From Exiguobacterium sp. AM39-5BH (GTDB lineage Bacteria > Bacillota > Bacilli > Exiguobacteriales > Exiguobacteriaceae): a DNA stretch of 26,779 nt. The stretch lies in NCBI RefSeq assembly GCF_003467445.1, contig NZ_QSGS01000020.1:1-26779 (forward strand), read 5' to 3'. Below are positions 1 to 10,855 of this stretch, piece after piece. A model generated the notes under the pieces. It saw only the letters and a list, made by a program, of their open reading frames with translations. It was not told where the DNA came from and made no database searches. Each line of letters opens with the position of its first letter. Positions within the stretch are counted from its first letter, which is position 1. The position numbers and the translations under genes were made by a program.

Positions 1-27
1 TCCTTTGCTTCTTAACTCACGAATCAT

Positions 28-110
28 AAAAAATCCCTCACTTCGGATCATGTCTCACACTCCATTTTCAGGTTGTCAGAATCATTATCCGTTAATTTGA
101 GGGATTTTTA
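28..110. repeat. Inverted repeat with about 12-bp arms at the left edge
   Basis: The arms AAAAATCCCTCA (29-40) and TGAGGGATTTTT (98-109) are exact reverse complements separated by 57 bases. The open frame of the broken helicase begins immediately after the right arm, following a TAA at 109-111. The repeat therefore sits at the point where homology to the helicase is lost. It could be the end of a small mobile element, a deletion junction or a long-loop hairpin. No flanking target duplication is obvious. Confidence 0.4.
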
Positions 111-111
111 A

Positions 112-1477
112 TACGTTGATATAAGGGATTATAACAGCGTTGATTACAAATGGTTGGACTCACATCCAGCTCACTTAAAGCAACAGCTCTTCTCCATCGT
201 CCCGAGTTCGCTCTATTCCATTTTTGGGTTGGAAGATTGGCGTTGGATTGAAATTGTAAAAGATGAAGATGAAGCATTTTATACTGCGGCACTCCAATAT
301 GAAACTGACTTAAAGAGTTTAATGGACATCCATGCTGAGAAAACGAAAGACTTAGGGTTAGGCGATACGTATGCCAAAATGATAAAACGCTTAAAGACGA
401 TTCTCTAATCGGCTATCTATCGAGTAAAGGATTCTTACCGAAGTACGGCTTCCCAGTCGATACGGTCGAAATGAAGCTAATGGACAAATCAAATCGCTCT
501 AACTTGAGACTTCAACGGGATTTGAAATTAGCCGTATCGGAATATGCGCCTGGCAGTAAGTTAGTCGCGAACGGCATGTTGATTGAATCAACTGGATTAA
601 AACTGATTGATGGAAAACAATTGCCGCTTCACCACTACACTTACTGTAAAAGCTGCAACAAGTACACGTATGTTGGAAAGTATGGCGTCAATGACGAAAC
701 TGAAATTCCTTGTGACAAATGCATGGACCCTTTAAGAGTTAAATACTATGCGATTCCGAAGTTCGGTTTCTATGGAAAAGCGAAAGAATTAAGCACGGAA
801 CGCCGGCCAGATAAAGCGTATGGATCACGTGTGTTTTTCGCAGATCACGCTGAGGAATCAATTCAGCCTTTACACGTCGAAGGCAATGGCTACGAACTAG
901 ATTACCTATATTCTCACTATGGGAACCTATCCATCGTCAACGACAACAAAGGGCAGCAATATTTTGTGTGCGAATCATGCGGATCACATGTGGACCATAA
1001 ACGCGCTCACACGTCTCCACTAGGACATAAGTGCTCCTCTAAAAAGCGACTCACCGTTCGAAATGCCCCAATCTCACTAGGGCATCAATTTACGACGGAT
1101 ATTTTGCGGATGAGTTTCAACTTCAATAACGGTAGCTTCTATACGAATCAAACCAAGCCCATTCTCTCTTGTACGCGTTGATTCGCTCAGCGAGTTATGT
1201 GCTTCAAATTAGTGAAGACAGCTTAGGTGGCGTCATTCATTACGTGTCTGCCACGGGTACGTATGATTTGATTCTATACGATGACGTTCCGGGTGGTGCC
1301 GGCTTCGTCCGTGCTGTCAGTGAACGATTGCCTGAAATTATGGACCACGTGAAAGACAGTATTCAACATTGTACGTGTGATGCGGATACAAGTTGTTATA
1401 CTTGTTTGCGATCATATCGTAACCAGTACTTGCATGATCAATTAAAACGACATTACGTCATGGATTTGTTCGTATGA
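112..1477 (+). pseudogene. C-terminal remnant of a large DEAD/DEAH-box helicase with DUF1998 domain, two frameshifts
   Basis: Three consecutive reading frames join into one protein-like sequence: 112-407, about 408-1168 and about 1169-1477. Both junctions fit a single missing base (near 405 and near 1165). The middle part contains the phrase SSKGFLPKYGFPVD, typical of large defence-associated helicases, followed by Cys-rich pairs (CKSCNK, CDKCMD, CESCGS) that look zinc-binding. The last part has LYDDVPGGAGFV and then a CxC...C..C cluster (HCTCDADTSCYTCLRS), the DUF1998 signature seen in MrfB- and DrmB-type proteins. The helicase motor (Walker A, DEAH) is absent, so most of the N-terminal part is gone or lies outside the window. 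Helicases of this class often sit in defence islands beside restriction systems, as here. A TTG at 154 could start a short peptide, but no ribosome binding site supports it. Confidence 0.75.
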
Positions 1478-1516
1478 AAAAATGGTGTGTCTGCGTTTAC
1501 GCGGACACACCATTTA
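1478..1516. terminator. Two-way intrinsic terminator between helicase remnant and hsdR
   Basis: A 12-bp perfect stem, AAATGGTGTGTC (1480-1491) with GACACACCATTT (1504-1515), is flanked by A-rich and T-rich bases. It lies between the convergent stops of the helicase remnant (1477) and hsdR (1517), so it can serve both strands. Confidence 0.8.
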
Positions 1517-4507
1517 TTAATTATTCACTTCCCCATACACTTCATTCATCATGTCTTCCATAATCACGGTTTTGAACTCATCGTTCTCTAGGATTTTTAG
1601 GAAAAACTCTTCATTACTACTCATCCGATCAATGACGAAGTTAATGAACGTCTTCTCAAATGCGAATTTAAAATTCTCTTTTGTATTGTTCTTTGCCTTT
1701 TCACGAATATCTTCACTGTTTAACATATCTTCTTTTACTTGCTCACGTGAAAGAAAGTCAGTTTCAGTGAATTGTGTGCCAAAGCGTTCATTTAACTTGT
1801 CTAATACACTCGATAAGCGGACTTTCTCGTCATCTCCTGAAACACCTGACCCATGCTTCTGAGGGTTCAAGTCGTATCCTCCTGTTTTTTGGAGCTCGAT
1901 GCCACCTTCAAACACTTTTTGGTTGCGATAGTATTCAAGCGTCACATCATCAGCCAAGTAAACATCTTTGTCATCCCGACCTCGAGGTAACTTACGGAGT
2001 AAGTACGTCAGATAAATATATAACTTGTGTAAATCCAAATCGATGAACGTAATGATTTGTAAAATGAATCCATATGTTCGTGCAAACTTAGTAGCTACTT
2101 GTTTAAATGCATCCTGTTCCTCGTTTGAAAGGTTTTTGAATCGGTCTACACCTTTATCAAGAATTGCATTCAACTCGATCTGAGCTTTTGAAGATTTGTT
2201 CGCTCCACCTGTCACTTCAAGTTCGTTGACCTTTTGCACTTCTTCGGTCGTAAATAATTGATATGGTTCGATTTCAGCCTGCATATCATACAAGATGTTC
2301 GGGTCAGTCACTTCAGATAAGCTCGTCGATTCATAATAAGGTTGGAACGATGCCTGAATTTCTTCTGGTTCATTTACAAAATCTAGTACGAATGTATCTT
2401 CTTTACCGGGGCAAGTTCGATTCAAACGAGACAAAGTTTGAACCGCCTTTATACCGCTTAACGGTTTATCTACATACATCGTGTGGAGGAGTGGCTCATC
2501 AAATCCAGTTTGATATTTTTCCGCTACTAGCAAGACCTTATATTCATCGGAGTTGAACTTTTCCGGGAGCTCTCTTTCTGAAAACTGATTCATATCCTGC
2601 TCTGTGTAATTGAGTCCACCGTCTTGAACAGTTCCGGAAAACGCCACCACCGTTTTCAAGTCATTGTACCCCATCTCATTAATATAACGATCAAAGGCGA
2701 TTTTATAGCGTACGGCGTGCAATCGGCTCGCCGTTACCACCATTGCTTTGGCTCTACCTCCGATTTTACGCTGTACAAAATTCCGATAATGCTCAATGAT
2801 AATTTCTGCCTTCTGCGCAATACTATGTGGGTGCAGAGACACGTATTGAGCCAATTTCTTCGTCGCTTGCTTTTGCGAGACTTCTGGATCATCGTCTACG
2901 GTTTTCGCAATCTTCCAAAACGTCTTGTACGTCGTGTAATTCTCAAGGACATCTAGAATAAATCCTTCTTCGATTGCCTGGCGCATCGTATACTGATGGA
3001 ATGCTGCCGGTTTACCGTCTGGACCGACTGTTCCAAACTTTTCTAGCGTCTTTGGTTTTGGGGTAGCCGTAAACGCGAAGAATGACACATTATCTTGTTT
3101 CCCACTCTTCATAATGGCTTCTACGATTTTCTCATCGACATCATCCAAATTCTCTTCAGCAATCCGATCTTCTTCGTATGCTGCCTCTAACGTCTTATCG
3201 GATAAGACGTTTGTCAGTGCGGTCGATGCTTTGCCACCTTGAGAGGAGTGTGCTTCATCAATGATCACTGCATACTTTTTACGTTCTAGACCTGCCACTT
3301 TTTCTAATACGAACGGGAACTTTTGAAGCGTCGTAATGATGATGCGTGTCTCGTTGTTAATCGCACGTGCGAGTTGGTCAGAGTTTTTATCAATCGGCTC
3401 AACCATTCCAGCTTTATGCTCCAACTGATAAACCGCATCTTGCAACTGTTTATCTAAGACACGACGATCTGTAATGACGATGACGCTACTGAAAATCGAT
3501 TCGTTGTTCTCGTTATGCAATTTTGCCAATCGATGGGCGAGCCATGAAATCGAGTTCGTTTTCCCTGAGCCAGCAGAGTGTTGAATTAGATAGTTACGAC
3601 CAACGAGATGATGGGATACATCTGTCTCAATTTTACGGACCGCATCCAATTGATGAAAACGTGGGAAGATGAGCATTTGTCGCTCTCCAATGGTCTCACC
3701 GTTTGAGTCCTTAATATCATCTTTTTTCACGAAAATGAAACGATAAAGGATATCAAGGAGACTGTCAGGTGGTAAAATCTCATCCCACAAATAGTGTGTC
3801 CGATAATTGCTGTCCTGAGGCAATGGATTTCCTTTGCCTCCCTGATTCCCCTTATTGAAAGGTAAGAAATAAGTTTTTCCTTTATCAAGCTTTGTGGTCA
3901 TGAACACTTCGTCCGGATCAACAGCAAAATAAACGACCACTCGTTCATTAAACTTAAACAGTTGTTCCCGAGGATCTCGATCATTTTTTAACTGTTTCAT
4001 CGCATGTTCCACCGTTTGATTCGTTAGCGGATTCTTTAACTCCATTACGACTAGTGGTAGACCGTTTAGGAACAACACCATATCCAAACTATTGTTATGC
4101 TTGTCACTGTAATAGACTTGGCGAGACACATTAAAACGGTTCAATTGATATTGCTCGTTCAACGTCTTGTTCATATCCGTTGGCGGCTTATTATAAGCAA
4201 GGTTTAACGTCACACCACGATCTTTAATTCCTTTACGTAAGCACTCGACTAACCCTTGCTTATGCAGTTGATCTTTAATGCGCTTTAGCACTTCTTCTTT
4301 GTAAGAAGGACCGTACGACTTTTCAAGCGTACGCATGCGTTTTTCCTGTGTATCCTCTAAGAACGCAAACAGTTCCTCTACATCGATAGCATGCTGCTTA
4401 AAAGCTTTACTTGCGTCACCTTCCAGCACCCGTTTTTTATAGCCGTTCTCCATCAGTGCGAGCTCAATATTCGTTTCAAACCCCTTCTCCGATGTATCCA
4501 CAGCCAT
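1517..4507 (-). CDS. hsdR: Type I restriction enzyme subunit R (HsdR)
   Basis: This is the motor and nuclease subunit of a type I restriction-modification complex. It translocates DNA with ATP and cuts it at a distance from the recognition site, and it works only when docked on HsdM2HsdS. At 996 residues it has normal length. The N-terminal PD-(D/E)xK nuclease is visible (D142, then E156-L-K158 in VVMELKNP). The SF2 motor follows, with Walker A HSAGSGKT (about 310-317), DEAH (417-420) and FTATPK (about 480). The ATG at 4507 has an upstream GAGGTGAG and overlaps the end of hsdS by 32 bases, indicating translational coupling. The gene is last in the hsdM-hsdS-hsdR operon and ends at a terminator. 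It looks intact, but without a working HsdM no restriction activity is expected. Confidence 0.95.
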   Translation of the reverse strand: MAVDTSEKGFETNIELALMENGYKKRVLEGDASKAFKQHAIDVEELFAFLEDTQEKRMRTLEKSYGPSYKEEVLKRIKDQLHKQGLVECLRKGIKDRGVTLNLAYNKPPTDMNKTLNEQYQLNRFNVSRQVYYSDKHNNSLDMVLFLNGLPLVVMELKNPLTNQTVEHAMKQLKNDRDPREQLFKFNERVVVYFAVDPDEVFMTTKLDKGKTYFLPFNKGNQGGKGNPLPQDSNYRTHYLWDEILPPDSLLDILYRFIFVKKDDIKDSNGETIGERQMLIFPRFHQLDAVRKIETDVSHHLVGRNYLIQHSAGSGKTNSISWLAHRLAKLHNENNESIFSSVIVITDRRVLDKQLQDAVYQLEHKAGMVEPIDKNSDQLARAINNETRIIITTLQKFPFVLEKVAGLERKKYAVIIDEAHSSQGGKASTALTNVLSDKTLEAAYEEDRIAEENLDDVDEKIVEAIMKSGKQDNVSFFAFTATPKPKTLEKFGTVGPDGKPAAFHQYTMRQAIEEGFILDVLENYTTYKTFWKIAKTVDDDPEVSQKQATKKLAQYVSLHPHSIAQKAEIIIEHYRNFVQRKIGGRAKAMVVTASRLHAVRYKIAFDRYINEMGYNDLKTVVAFSGTVQDGGLNYTEQDMNQFSERELPEKFNSDEYKVLLVAEKYQTGFDEPLLHTMYVDKPLSGIKAVQTLSRLNRTCPGKEDTFVLDFVNEPEEIQASFQPYYESTSLSEVTDPNILYDMQAEIEPYQLFTTEEVQKVNELEVTGGANKSSKAQIELNAILDKGVDRFKNLSNEEQDAFKQVATKFARTYGFILQIITFIDLDLHKLYIYLTYLLRKLPRGRDDKDVYLADDVTLEYYRNQKVFEGGIELQKTGGYDLNPQKHGSGVSGDDEKVRLSSVLDKLNERFGTQFTETDFLSREQVKEDMLNSEDIREKAKNNTKENFKFAFEKTFINFVIDRMSSNEEFFLKILENDEFKTVIMEDMMNEVYGEVNN

Positions 4508-5759
4508 CCTCGCTCACCTCACTTACCTCCCGCTCCATCTCCCGTACATCTATCTTGCCCGTTACGGCTTCGTAGATTAGAGATTGGCGGTATTCTTTTA
4601 GTTTTTGGATTTGAAGTTTAAGTTGCTTTTTTACATTATCTATTTGACCAATTTTATAATCTAAGAAGCATACTATTTCTAGTTGTTCATTTTTTTCAGG
4701 TACACATATAACAAAATTTTTTATATCATCAATTGAAATGGCCTCAAATGTTGATCCAGTCGAAAATGATTTTAGATATTCGTTATACCCTATCAGCCAA
4801 TACCACAAAAATTTCATTTCAATTTTAGGAGTAATTGAACATAGGCCTCTACCTATGCCAAAAATTTGATTAGAAATATTCATAGCTCCAACTGGTGCTC
4901 TTACTGAGAGTAATATATCATTTAGCTTTGATTGTTTATTAATGCTTGTACTAAATAATTTAGGTGTAGGATAAAATTCACCAAACTCTGCATTTCCCTG
5001 TAAGAATGGTAAACCATCTCCTAATACATTTACATCTTCAGAGCTTGGTGATTGTCCCATATTTATGTCACTAATATATTTAATTAAAGTTTTTTCAAAA
5101 TGCTCTGGAATCTCACCAATCCACTCAACACCTGAATCTTTCATTTTCACATTCGGATTTAACCCTTTTGTTACCGCTTCTGTGATAATTGATTGGCGTT
5201 GTTGTTCTAAAAGCTTAATCATCTTTTCTTTTTTATTAATTAATTGATTAGTTTCTTCAAATTCCTTATCAATAAAAGCTACTATTTTATTTTGCAATTC
5301 TACGGGTGGTACAGCTATTTTGATATCTCGAATAATGCCTTGACTAATATTTGGCTGTCCTCCACCTTGAGAAAGATTAATAATTTCTGTACGATGTCCC
5401 ATTAACCAATAAAAAATAAATTTAGTAATAACTTCTCTAGGTTTTGATAACACACAACATGCTTGATTAGTAGTTGTTTCATATTTAGTTATGCCTAGTT
5501 TACCAATGGTTGCCCCATACATAGCCATAACTAAAGAATCTTTAGGAAAAACAGTTAAGGCTGAAAATTCATCTAATGCTTGTTGAGACACATATTTAGA
5601 TGTTTTTTCTATATAACTATCTGTTAAATCACCTGTATTTAACCAAGCAATATCTGGAGAGTTATAATACATTCCATTTGATGCTGAAGGTGTAGTACCA
5701 CTACCTATTACATCGAATAACCATGATATTTTTTTCTTTGGCCACTGCTTATTACTCAC
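4476..5759 (-). CDS. hsdS: Type I restriction-modification specificity subunit S (HsdS)
   Basis: HsdS recognises the bipartite DNA target for both methylation and restriction. The 427-residue protein has the usual two halves, each a target recognition domain followed by a coiled-coil spacer. The first spacer ends with QRQSIITEAVTKG (about residues 190-200). The second ends with YRQSLIYEAVTGKIDVR near the C terminus, a repeat of the same motif. KDSGVEWIGEIPEHF opens the second recognition domain, as in many HsdS proteins. The start is GTG at 5759, overlapping the hsdM stop by four bases (GTGA). The recognition domains are strikingly AT-rich compared with the rest of the window, which fits horizontal exchange. 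The target sequence cannot be deduced. The tail overlaps the hsdR start. Confidence 0.93.
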   Translation of the reverse strand: MSNKQWPKKKISWLFDVIGSGTTPSASNGMYYNSPDIAWLNTGDLTDSYIEKTSKYVSQQALDEFSALTVFPKDSLVMAMYGATIGKLGITKYETTTNQACCVLSKPREVITKFIFYWLMGHRTEIINLSQGGGQPNISQGIIRDIKIAVPPVELQNKIVAFIDKEFEETNQLINKKEKMIKLLEQQRQSIITEAVTKGLNPNVKMKDSGVEWIGEIPEHFEKTLIKYISDINMGQSPSSEDVNVLGDGLPFLQGNAEFGEFYPTPKLFSTSINKQSKLNDILLSVRAPVGAMNISNQIFGIGRGLCSITPKIEMKFLWYWLIGYNEYLKSFSTGSTFEAISIDDIKNFVICVPEKNEQLEIVCFLDYKIGQIDNVKKQLKLQIQKLKEYRQSLIYEAVTGKIDVREMEREVSEVSEDGCGYIGEGV

Positions 5760-7767
5760 CCCAAAACCCTCCCCAACTGCTCAGCAATCTCCGCTTCCAA
5801 CGCACGAATCTCATCCATAATTTCCGCTGAGCTGCGTAAGGCAGTATATTTGTAAAACTGACGGGTAAATGGAATTTCGTAGCCGATTTTTGTTTTGGAT
5901 TCATCAATCCATGCATCTGGAACATGAGGTAACACTTCACGAGCAAAATAGTCTTCAATCTTTTCTTTTAACGGAACGATTTCTGTATCACGTAAATCTG
6001 AATCAGGCTCGATCTCTGTTTTGTTTTTCATACATACATCAGCTGTTTCATCTTTTTCAGAAAGACCTGCTAGAATCGCTTTTAATACCGGTGCTCCAAC
6101 TTTGATGTCTGCTTCTTTGAAAGCAGCTTTTAACACCTTCGTAAACTCATCACGATTTTTATATACTTTATCGCTCTCTAATGTACGTAACACATATAAA
6201 ATTTGTGTTTGTAGCTTCTTCCCTTCTTCGACTTCGAAGTGACCTGCATCGCCTTTCTTCTTCGATGTTGCTAAGTTCACAAACCCTTTTTCTTCAGCAA
6301 CACGTGCTAAACGCGCTTCGCTCACTTGGAAGTTCAATCGTAACGGGCGTTCTACTATAATTTTTGAATAACCAAAGTCTTCATTATCGAAAATCTTTAC
6401 ATTTTCATGTGGCTGCGCATCCCCGTATAAACGCACGATTTCATTGATTTGTTCTTCTGTAATTTCATTACGCTTGCTACCCATAGATTTTTTCATCTTT
6501 TTCGAGAAGCTGACGGCATTCACTAACCGCACTTTTCCTTTATACAGCGGCGCTTTGTTGTTTGTTAAAATCCAAATGTACGTTGCAATCCCTGTGTTGT
6601 AGAAAAGGTCGTTCGGCAGTGCACGATGCCTTCCACCAAGTCGTTTTCAAGCACATATTTACGAATTTCACTTTCACCAGAACCAGCATCTCCTGTAAAT
6701 AAAGGAGATCCGTTCATAATAATGGCCAGACGTGAACCTTGTGGATTTTCAGGTGTTACAGGCTTCATCTTCGATAATAAATGCAATAAAAATAGTAGTT
6801 GCCCATCACTCGTACGAGGTGTCCCTGGACCAAACCGTCCATTGAAACCTTGTTGCGCATGTTCTTCTTTGATTGGTTTCTCGTATGATTTCCAATCTAC
6901 TCCATATGGAGGGTTCGAAATGAGATAATCAAATTTTTCACGAGAGAACTGGTCGTTGGACAATGTATTTCCTAAGCGAATATTTCGTGCATCTTCACCT
7001 TTAATAAGTAAGTCTGCTTTACAAATCGCATATGATTCTGGGTTGATTTCTTGTCCGAAAAATTCCAAGTGCGCCGTAGGGTTTTGACTTGATAGATAAT
7101 CTTGAGCTACAGACCCCATTCCGCCAGTCCCAGCAGCACAGTCGTACAATGTTTGTGTTAAACCCGGCTTGGTTAGGACACTTGCATCGTCATGTAAGAA
7201 CAATAGATGGGTCATTAAGGTAATCACTTCCCGAGGCGTATAATGGTCCCCGGCTTCTGCATTCTCATTAAATCGACGGATTAATTCCTCAAATACATAA
7301 CCCATTTCAATATTCGAAACCGTTTCAGGATGTAAGTCGATTTCGCTGAAGCGTTTAATCGTCAAATATAATAAGTCATTTTGATCTAACTTATCGATTT
7401 GACGATCAAAATCAAAGTGATCCATAATGTCACGTGCCACTTTTGAAAACCCATTTATGTAGTCGCGTAAGTTATCAGCGATATTATCCGAATCCGTTAA
7501 TAGCTTACTAAAGTCATATTTACTTATATTATGAAAATTTTGCTTAGAGATGCGATTCAAAATTGGTTCGCGAGCCTCTTCACTCATTGATGAAAATTGA
7601 TCAGCTTTTGCCAGTACTTCTTCTTTCGTGCTTTCTAACACACAGTCAAATCGACGTAATACGGCTAATGGCAGTACAATTTTCCCGTAGTCTTCTGGCT
7701 TGTATGGCCCTCGTAAAACCTCTGCGATTGACCAAATAAAACTTACTTTATCTTGAAAATTAATCAT
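5756..7767 (-). pseudogene. hsdM: Type I DNA methyltransferase subunit M (HsdM), frameshifted
   Basis: HsdM is the adenine-N6 methyltransferase of the type I complex. The first frame (7767 down to about 6622) carries the HsdM N-terminal helical domain, SAM-binding motif I DCAAGTGGM (209-217) and catalytic motif IV NPPY (285-288). At about 6619-6624 the coding strand reads ATCGTGCACTGCCG, where the family phrase GIVALPNDLFYNTG needs GTGGCACTG. One G is missing, and the frame runs into a stop at 6565. The rest of the protein continues in another frame to 5756. Restoring one base gives 670 residues ending in the GTGA overlap with hsdS. The ATG at 7767 follows GAGGT. No simple repeat is present, so phase variation is unlikely. 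The lesion may be a real inactivation or a sequence error. Confidence 0.88.
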
Positions 7768-7852
7768 TTTAAATACCTCATTCTATGTTTATTCAGAATC
7801 TGTCGTTTATAAATCTATTGTTTTCTAGTTCTCTGGAAGATTACTTATACTA

Positions 7853-7858
7853 ATTATA
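7853..7858 (-). promoter_or_regulatory. Possible -10 element of the hsd operon
   Basis: On the minus strand TATAAT occurs about 85 bases upstream of the hsdM start, in an AT-rich gap between the groEL terminator and hsdM. No convincing -35 hexamer lies 16-18 bases upstream. The 7768-7908 gap holds no recognisable gene. Confidence 0.35.
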
Positions 7859-7906
7859 ATCCAATAGGAGTCATCTTGTAGCATCAATATTAGATTGAGA
7901 ATCATA

Positions 7907-7950
7907 TTAAAAGGGAGAAACTCTATAACTCGAGTTTCTCCCTTTTAATT
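7907..7950 (-). terminator. Intrinsic terminator downstream of groEL
   Basis: A 15-bp perfect stem, AAAAGGGAGAAACTC (7909-7923) with GAGTTTCTCCCTTTT (7932-7946), encloses an 8-base loop. It lies just after the groEL stop (7964) and upstream of the hsd promoter region, so it insulates the restriction operon from chaperonin transcription. Confidence 0.85.
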
Positions 7951-7963
7951 TTGAAGAATGGAC

Positions 7964-9607
<1,644 letters not shown>

Positions 9608-9647
9608 TCATTTCCCCCTAAACAAGATTTTTGAAAAATGGTGAGTC

Positions 9648-9931
9648 TTAGCCTACGATTGCGAGAATGTCGCTCTCTCGAACGATTAAGTATTCTTTGC
9701 CTTCATGCTTCACTTCGGTACCCGCGTACTTCGAGTAGATGACCAAATCATTTTCTTTGACGTCGAGCGCGATCCGCTCACCTTGGTCCGTGACGCGGCC
9801 TGTACCGACTGCGAGGACGCGTCCTTGTTGCGGCTTCTCTTTCGCCGTGTCAGGAAGCACGATGCCTCCGATCGTCTTTTCTTCTTTCTCCACGACTTCG
9901 ATGATGACGCGATCGCTAGTGGTTTTAACAT
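9648..9931 (-). CDS. groES: Co-chaperonin GroES (Hsp10), with an apparent one-base deletion at codon 6
   Basis: GroES is the heptameric lid of the GroEL folding chamber. The natural start is the ATG at 9931, eight bases after a GGAGG, reading MLKPL. At 9911-9917 the coding strand reads CCACTAGCGATCGC, where the family sequence MLKPLGDRVIIE needs CTAGGCGATCGC. One G is missing, so the ATG frame diverges after codon 5. The rest ([23 protein letters not shown], then GRVLAVGTG, and the end SDILAIVG) is open in the neighbouring frame. With one base restored the gene is exactly 285 bases, or 94 residues, the usual length. Reading upstream in the shifted frame gives a false N-terminal extension through the CIRCE leader to 9986. 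GroES is normally essential, so a sequence error is the most likely explanation. Confidence 0.93.
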
Positions 9932-9979
9932 AGAAAAAACCTCCTCCGAATATGATGATGTATCGTTGAATCGTAAGTT

Positions 9980-10006
9980 TTAGCACTCATCAAAAAGGAG
10001 TGCTAA
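9980..10006. promoter_or_regulatory. CIRCE operator (HrcA binding site)
   Basis: TTAGCACTC (9980-9988), nine bases, then GAGTGCTAA (9998-10006) is an exact match to the CIRCE inverted repeat bound by the heat-shock repressor HrcA. It lies between the predicted groESL promoter and the groES start, in the transcribed leader. The hrcA gene is not in this window. Confidence 0.98.
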
Positions 10007-10014
10007 CACTGATT

Positions 10015-10043
10015 AGTGTAGTATGAGACGACTGAAAATGCAA
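10015..10043 (-). promoter_or_regulatory. Sigma-A type promoter of groES-groEL
   Basis: On the minus strand TTGCAT (10038-10043) and TACACT (10015-10020) are separated by 17 bases. Transcription would begin just upstream of or inside the CIRCE element, the classical arrangement for HrcA repression. Confidence 0.75.
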
Positions 10044-10143
10044 GCGGGAACATCAAAAAAATGCTTCCACTCGCGGTCAAGAGACCTTATTTGTTACAAT
10101 GGTGAAAAGGAACGTTGACTCTTAGGAATAAGGACGTGTTGAA

Positions 10144-10839
10144 TTGGCTATACTAAACTCAAACCAATCGATAAATACCCGTTTTTCGATGGCGCCTAAC
10201 ATTCGGATTCGGCATATCATCCCGATTCTGCTGTATGCGTTTGTTCAGTTCTTTCCGGTATTGATTAGCGGAGTGCGTCCGGAATGGATTACGCCGACGG
10301 CAACTGGGCTTTGGTTCGCCATCGGGTTCAGTTTGACGATCATCATCTCGCTCTTCTTGCTGTGGCCCGACTTGAAGCTGTATAAACAGCAAGGCATCCA
10401 GTCGAATCTGAACGACACGGTCAAATGGATCGGGCTCGGGATCCTCATGCAGTACGGGCTCGTCATCGTCGCCAACTTGATTGAGACGTGGATCTCCGGT
10501 GACGTCATGGGCTCCCAGAACACCGAGCAAATCGCGGACATCGTCCGTCTCGTCCCGGTCATGACGCTCTCGGTCGTCTTGCTCGGACCGATTATGGAAG
10601 AGATTCTGTTCCGTCACATCTTGTTCGGCAACTTGAGTGCCCGCTTCGGGTTCTGGATTGCCTTCGCGGTCAGTTCGCTCTTATTCGCGCTCATCCATGG
10701 TGACAACAAGATTCTCGTTTACGTGGCGATGAGCTTCGCCTTCACGGTCGCTTATGCCAAGACGCGTCGCTTGATCGTGCCGATCGCGATTCACGCGTTC
10801 AACAACGCGCTCGTCATGGTCGTATTATTCTTAATGTAG
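10144..10839 (+). CDS. ydiL: CPBP-family intramembrane protease (YdiL-like)
   Basis: This is a membrane protein of the CAAX-protease/bacteriocin-processing (CPBP, Abi) family of putative intramembrane glutamyl-type proteases. The 231 residues contain several hydrophobic segments. The family motifs are all present: EExxxR (E152, E153, R157 in MEEILFRHIL), F-x-x-x-H (H185 in FALIHGDN) and the third motif (H217, N220 in AIHAFNNAL). Position next to groESL, together with ydiK, matches B. subtilis ydiL. The chosen start is TTG at 10144, after a weak AAGGACG. An internal ATG at 10189 is possible but has no ribosome binding site. It is transcribed away from groES, and TACAAT at 10095-10100 may be its -10. 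The natural substrate is unknown. Confidence 0.85.
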   Translation: MAILNSNQSINTRFSMAPNIRIRHIIPILLYAFVQFFPVLISGVRPEWITPTATGLWFAIGFSLTIIISLFLLWPDLKLYKQQGIQSNLNDTVKWIGLGILMQYGLVIVANLIETWISGDVMGSQNTEQIADIVRLVPVMTLSVVLLGPIMEEILFRHILFGNLSARFGFWIAFAVSSLLFALIHGDNKILVYVAMSFAFTVAYAKTRRLIVPIAIHAFNNALVMVVLFLM

Positions 10840-10855
10840 AAATGAGGTGGCATCG

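Noticed and set aside
4476..5759. Shufflon-type inverted repeats around hsdS
   Set aside because: There is only one hsdS, with no second partial copy, inverted repeat pair or recombinase gene in the window.
6600..6640. Phase-variable switching of hsdM
   Set aside because: No homopolymer or short tandem repeat tract is present at the lesion; only a G pair reduced to one.
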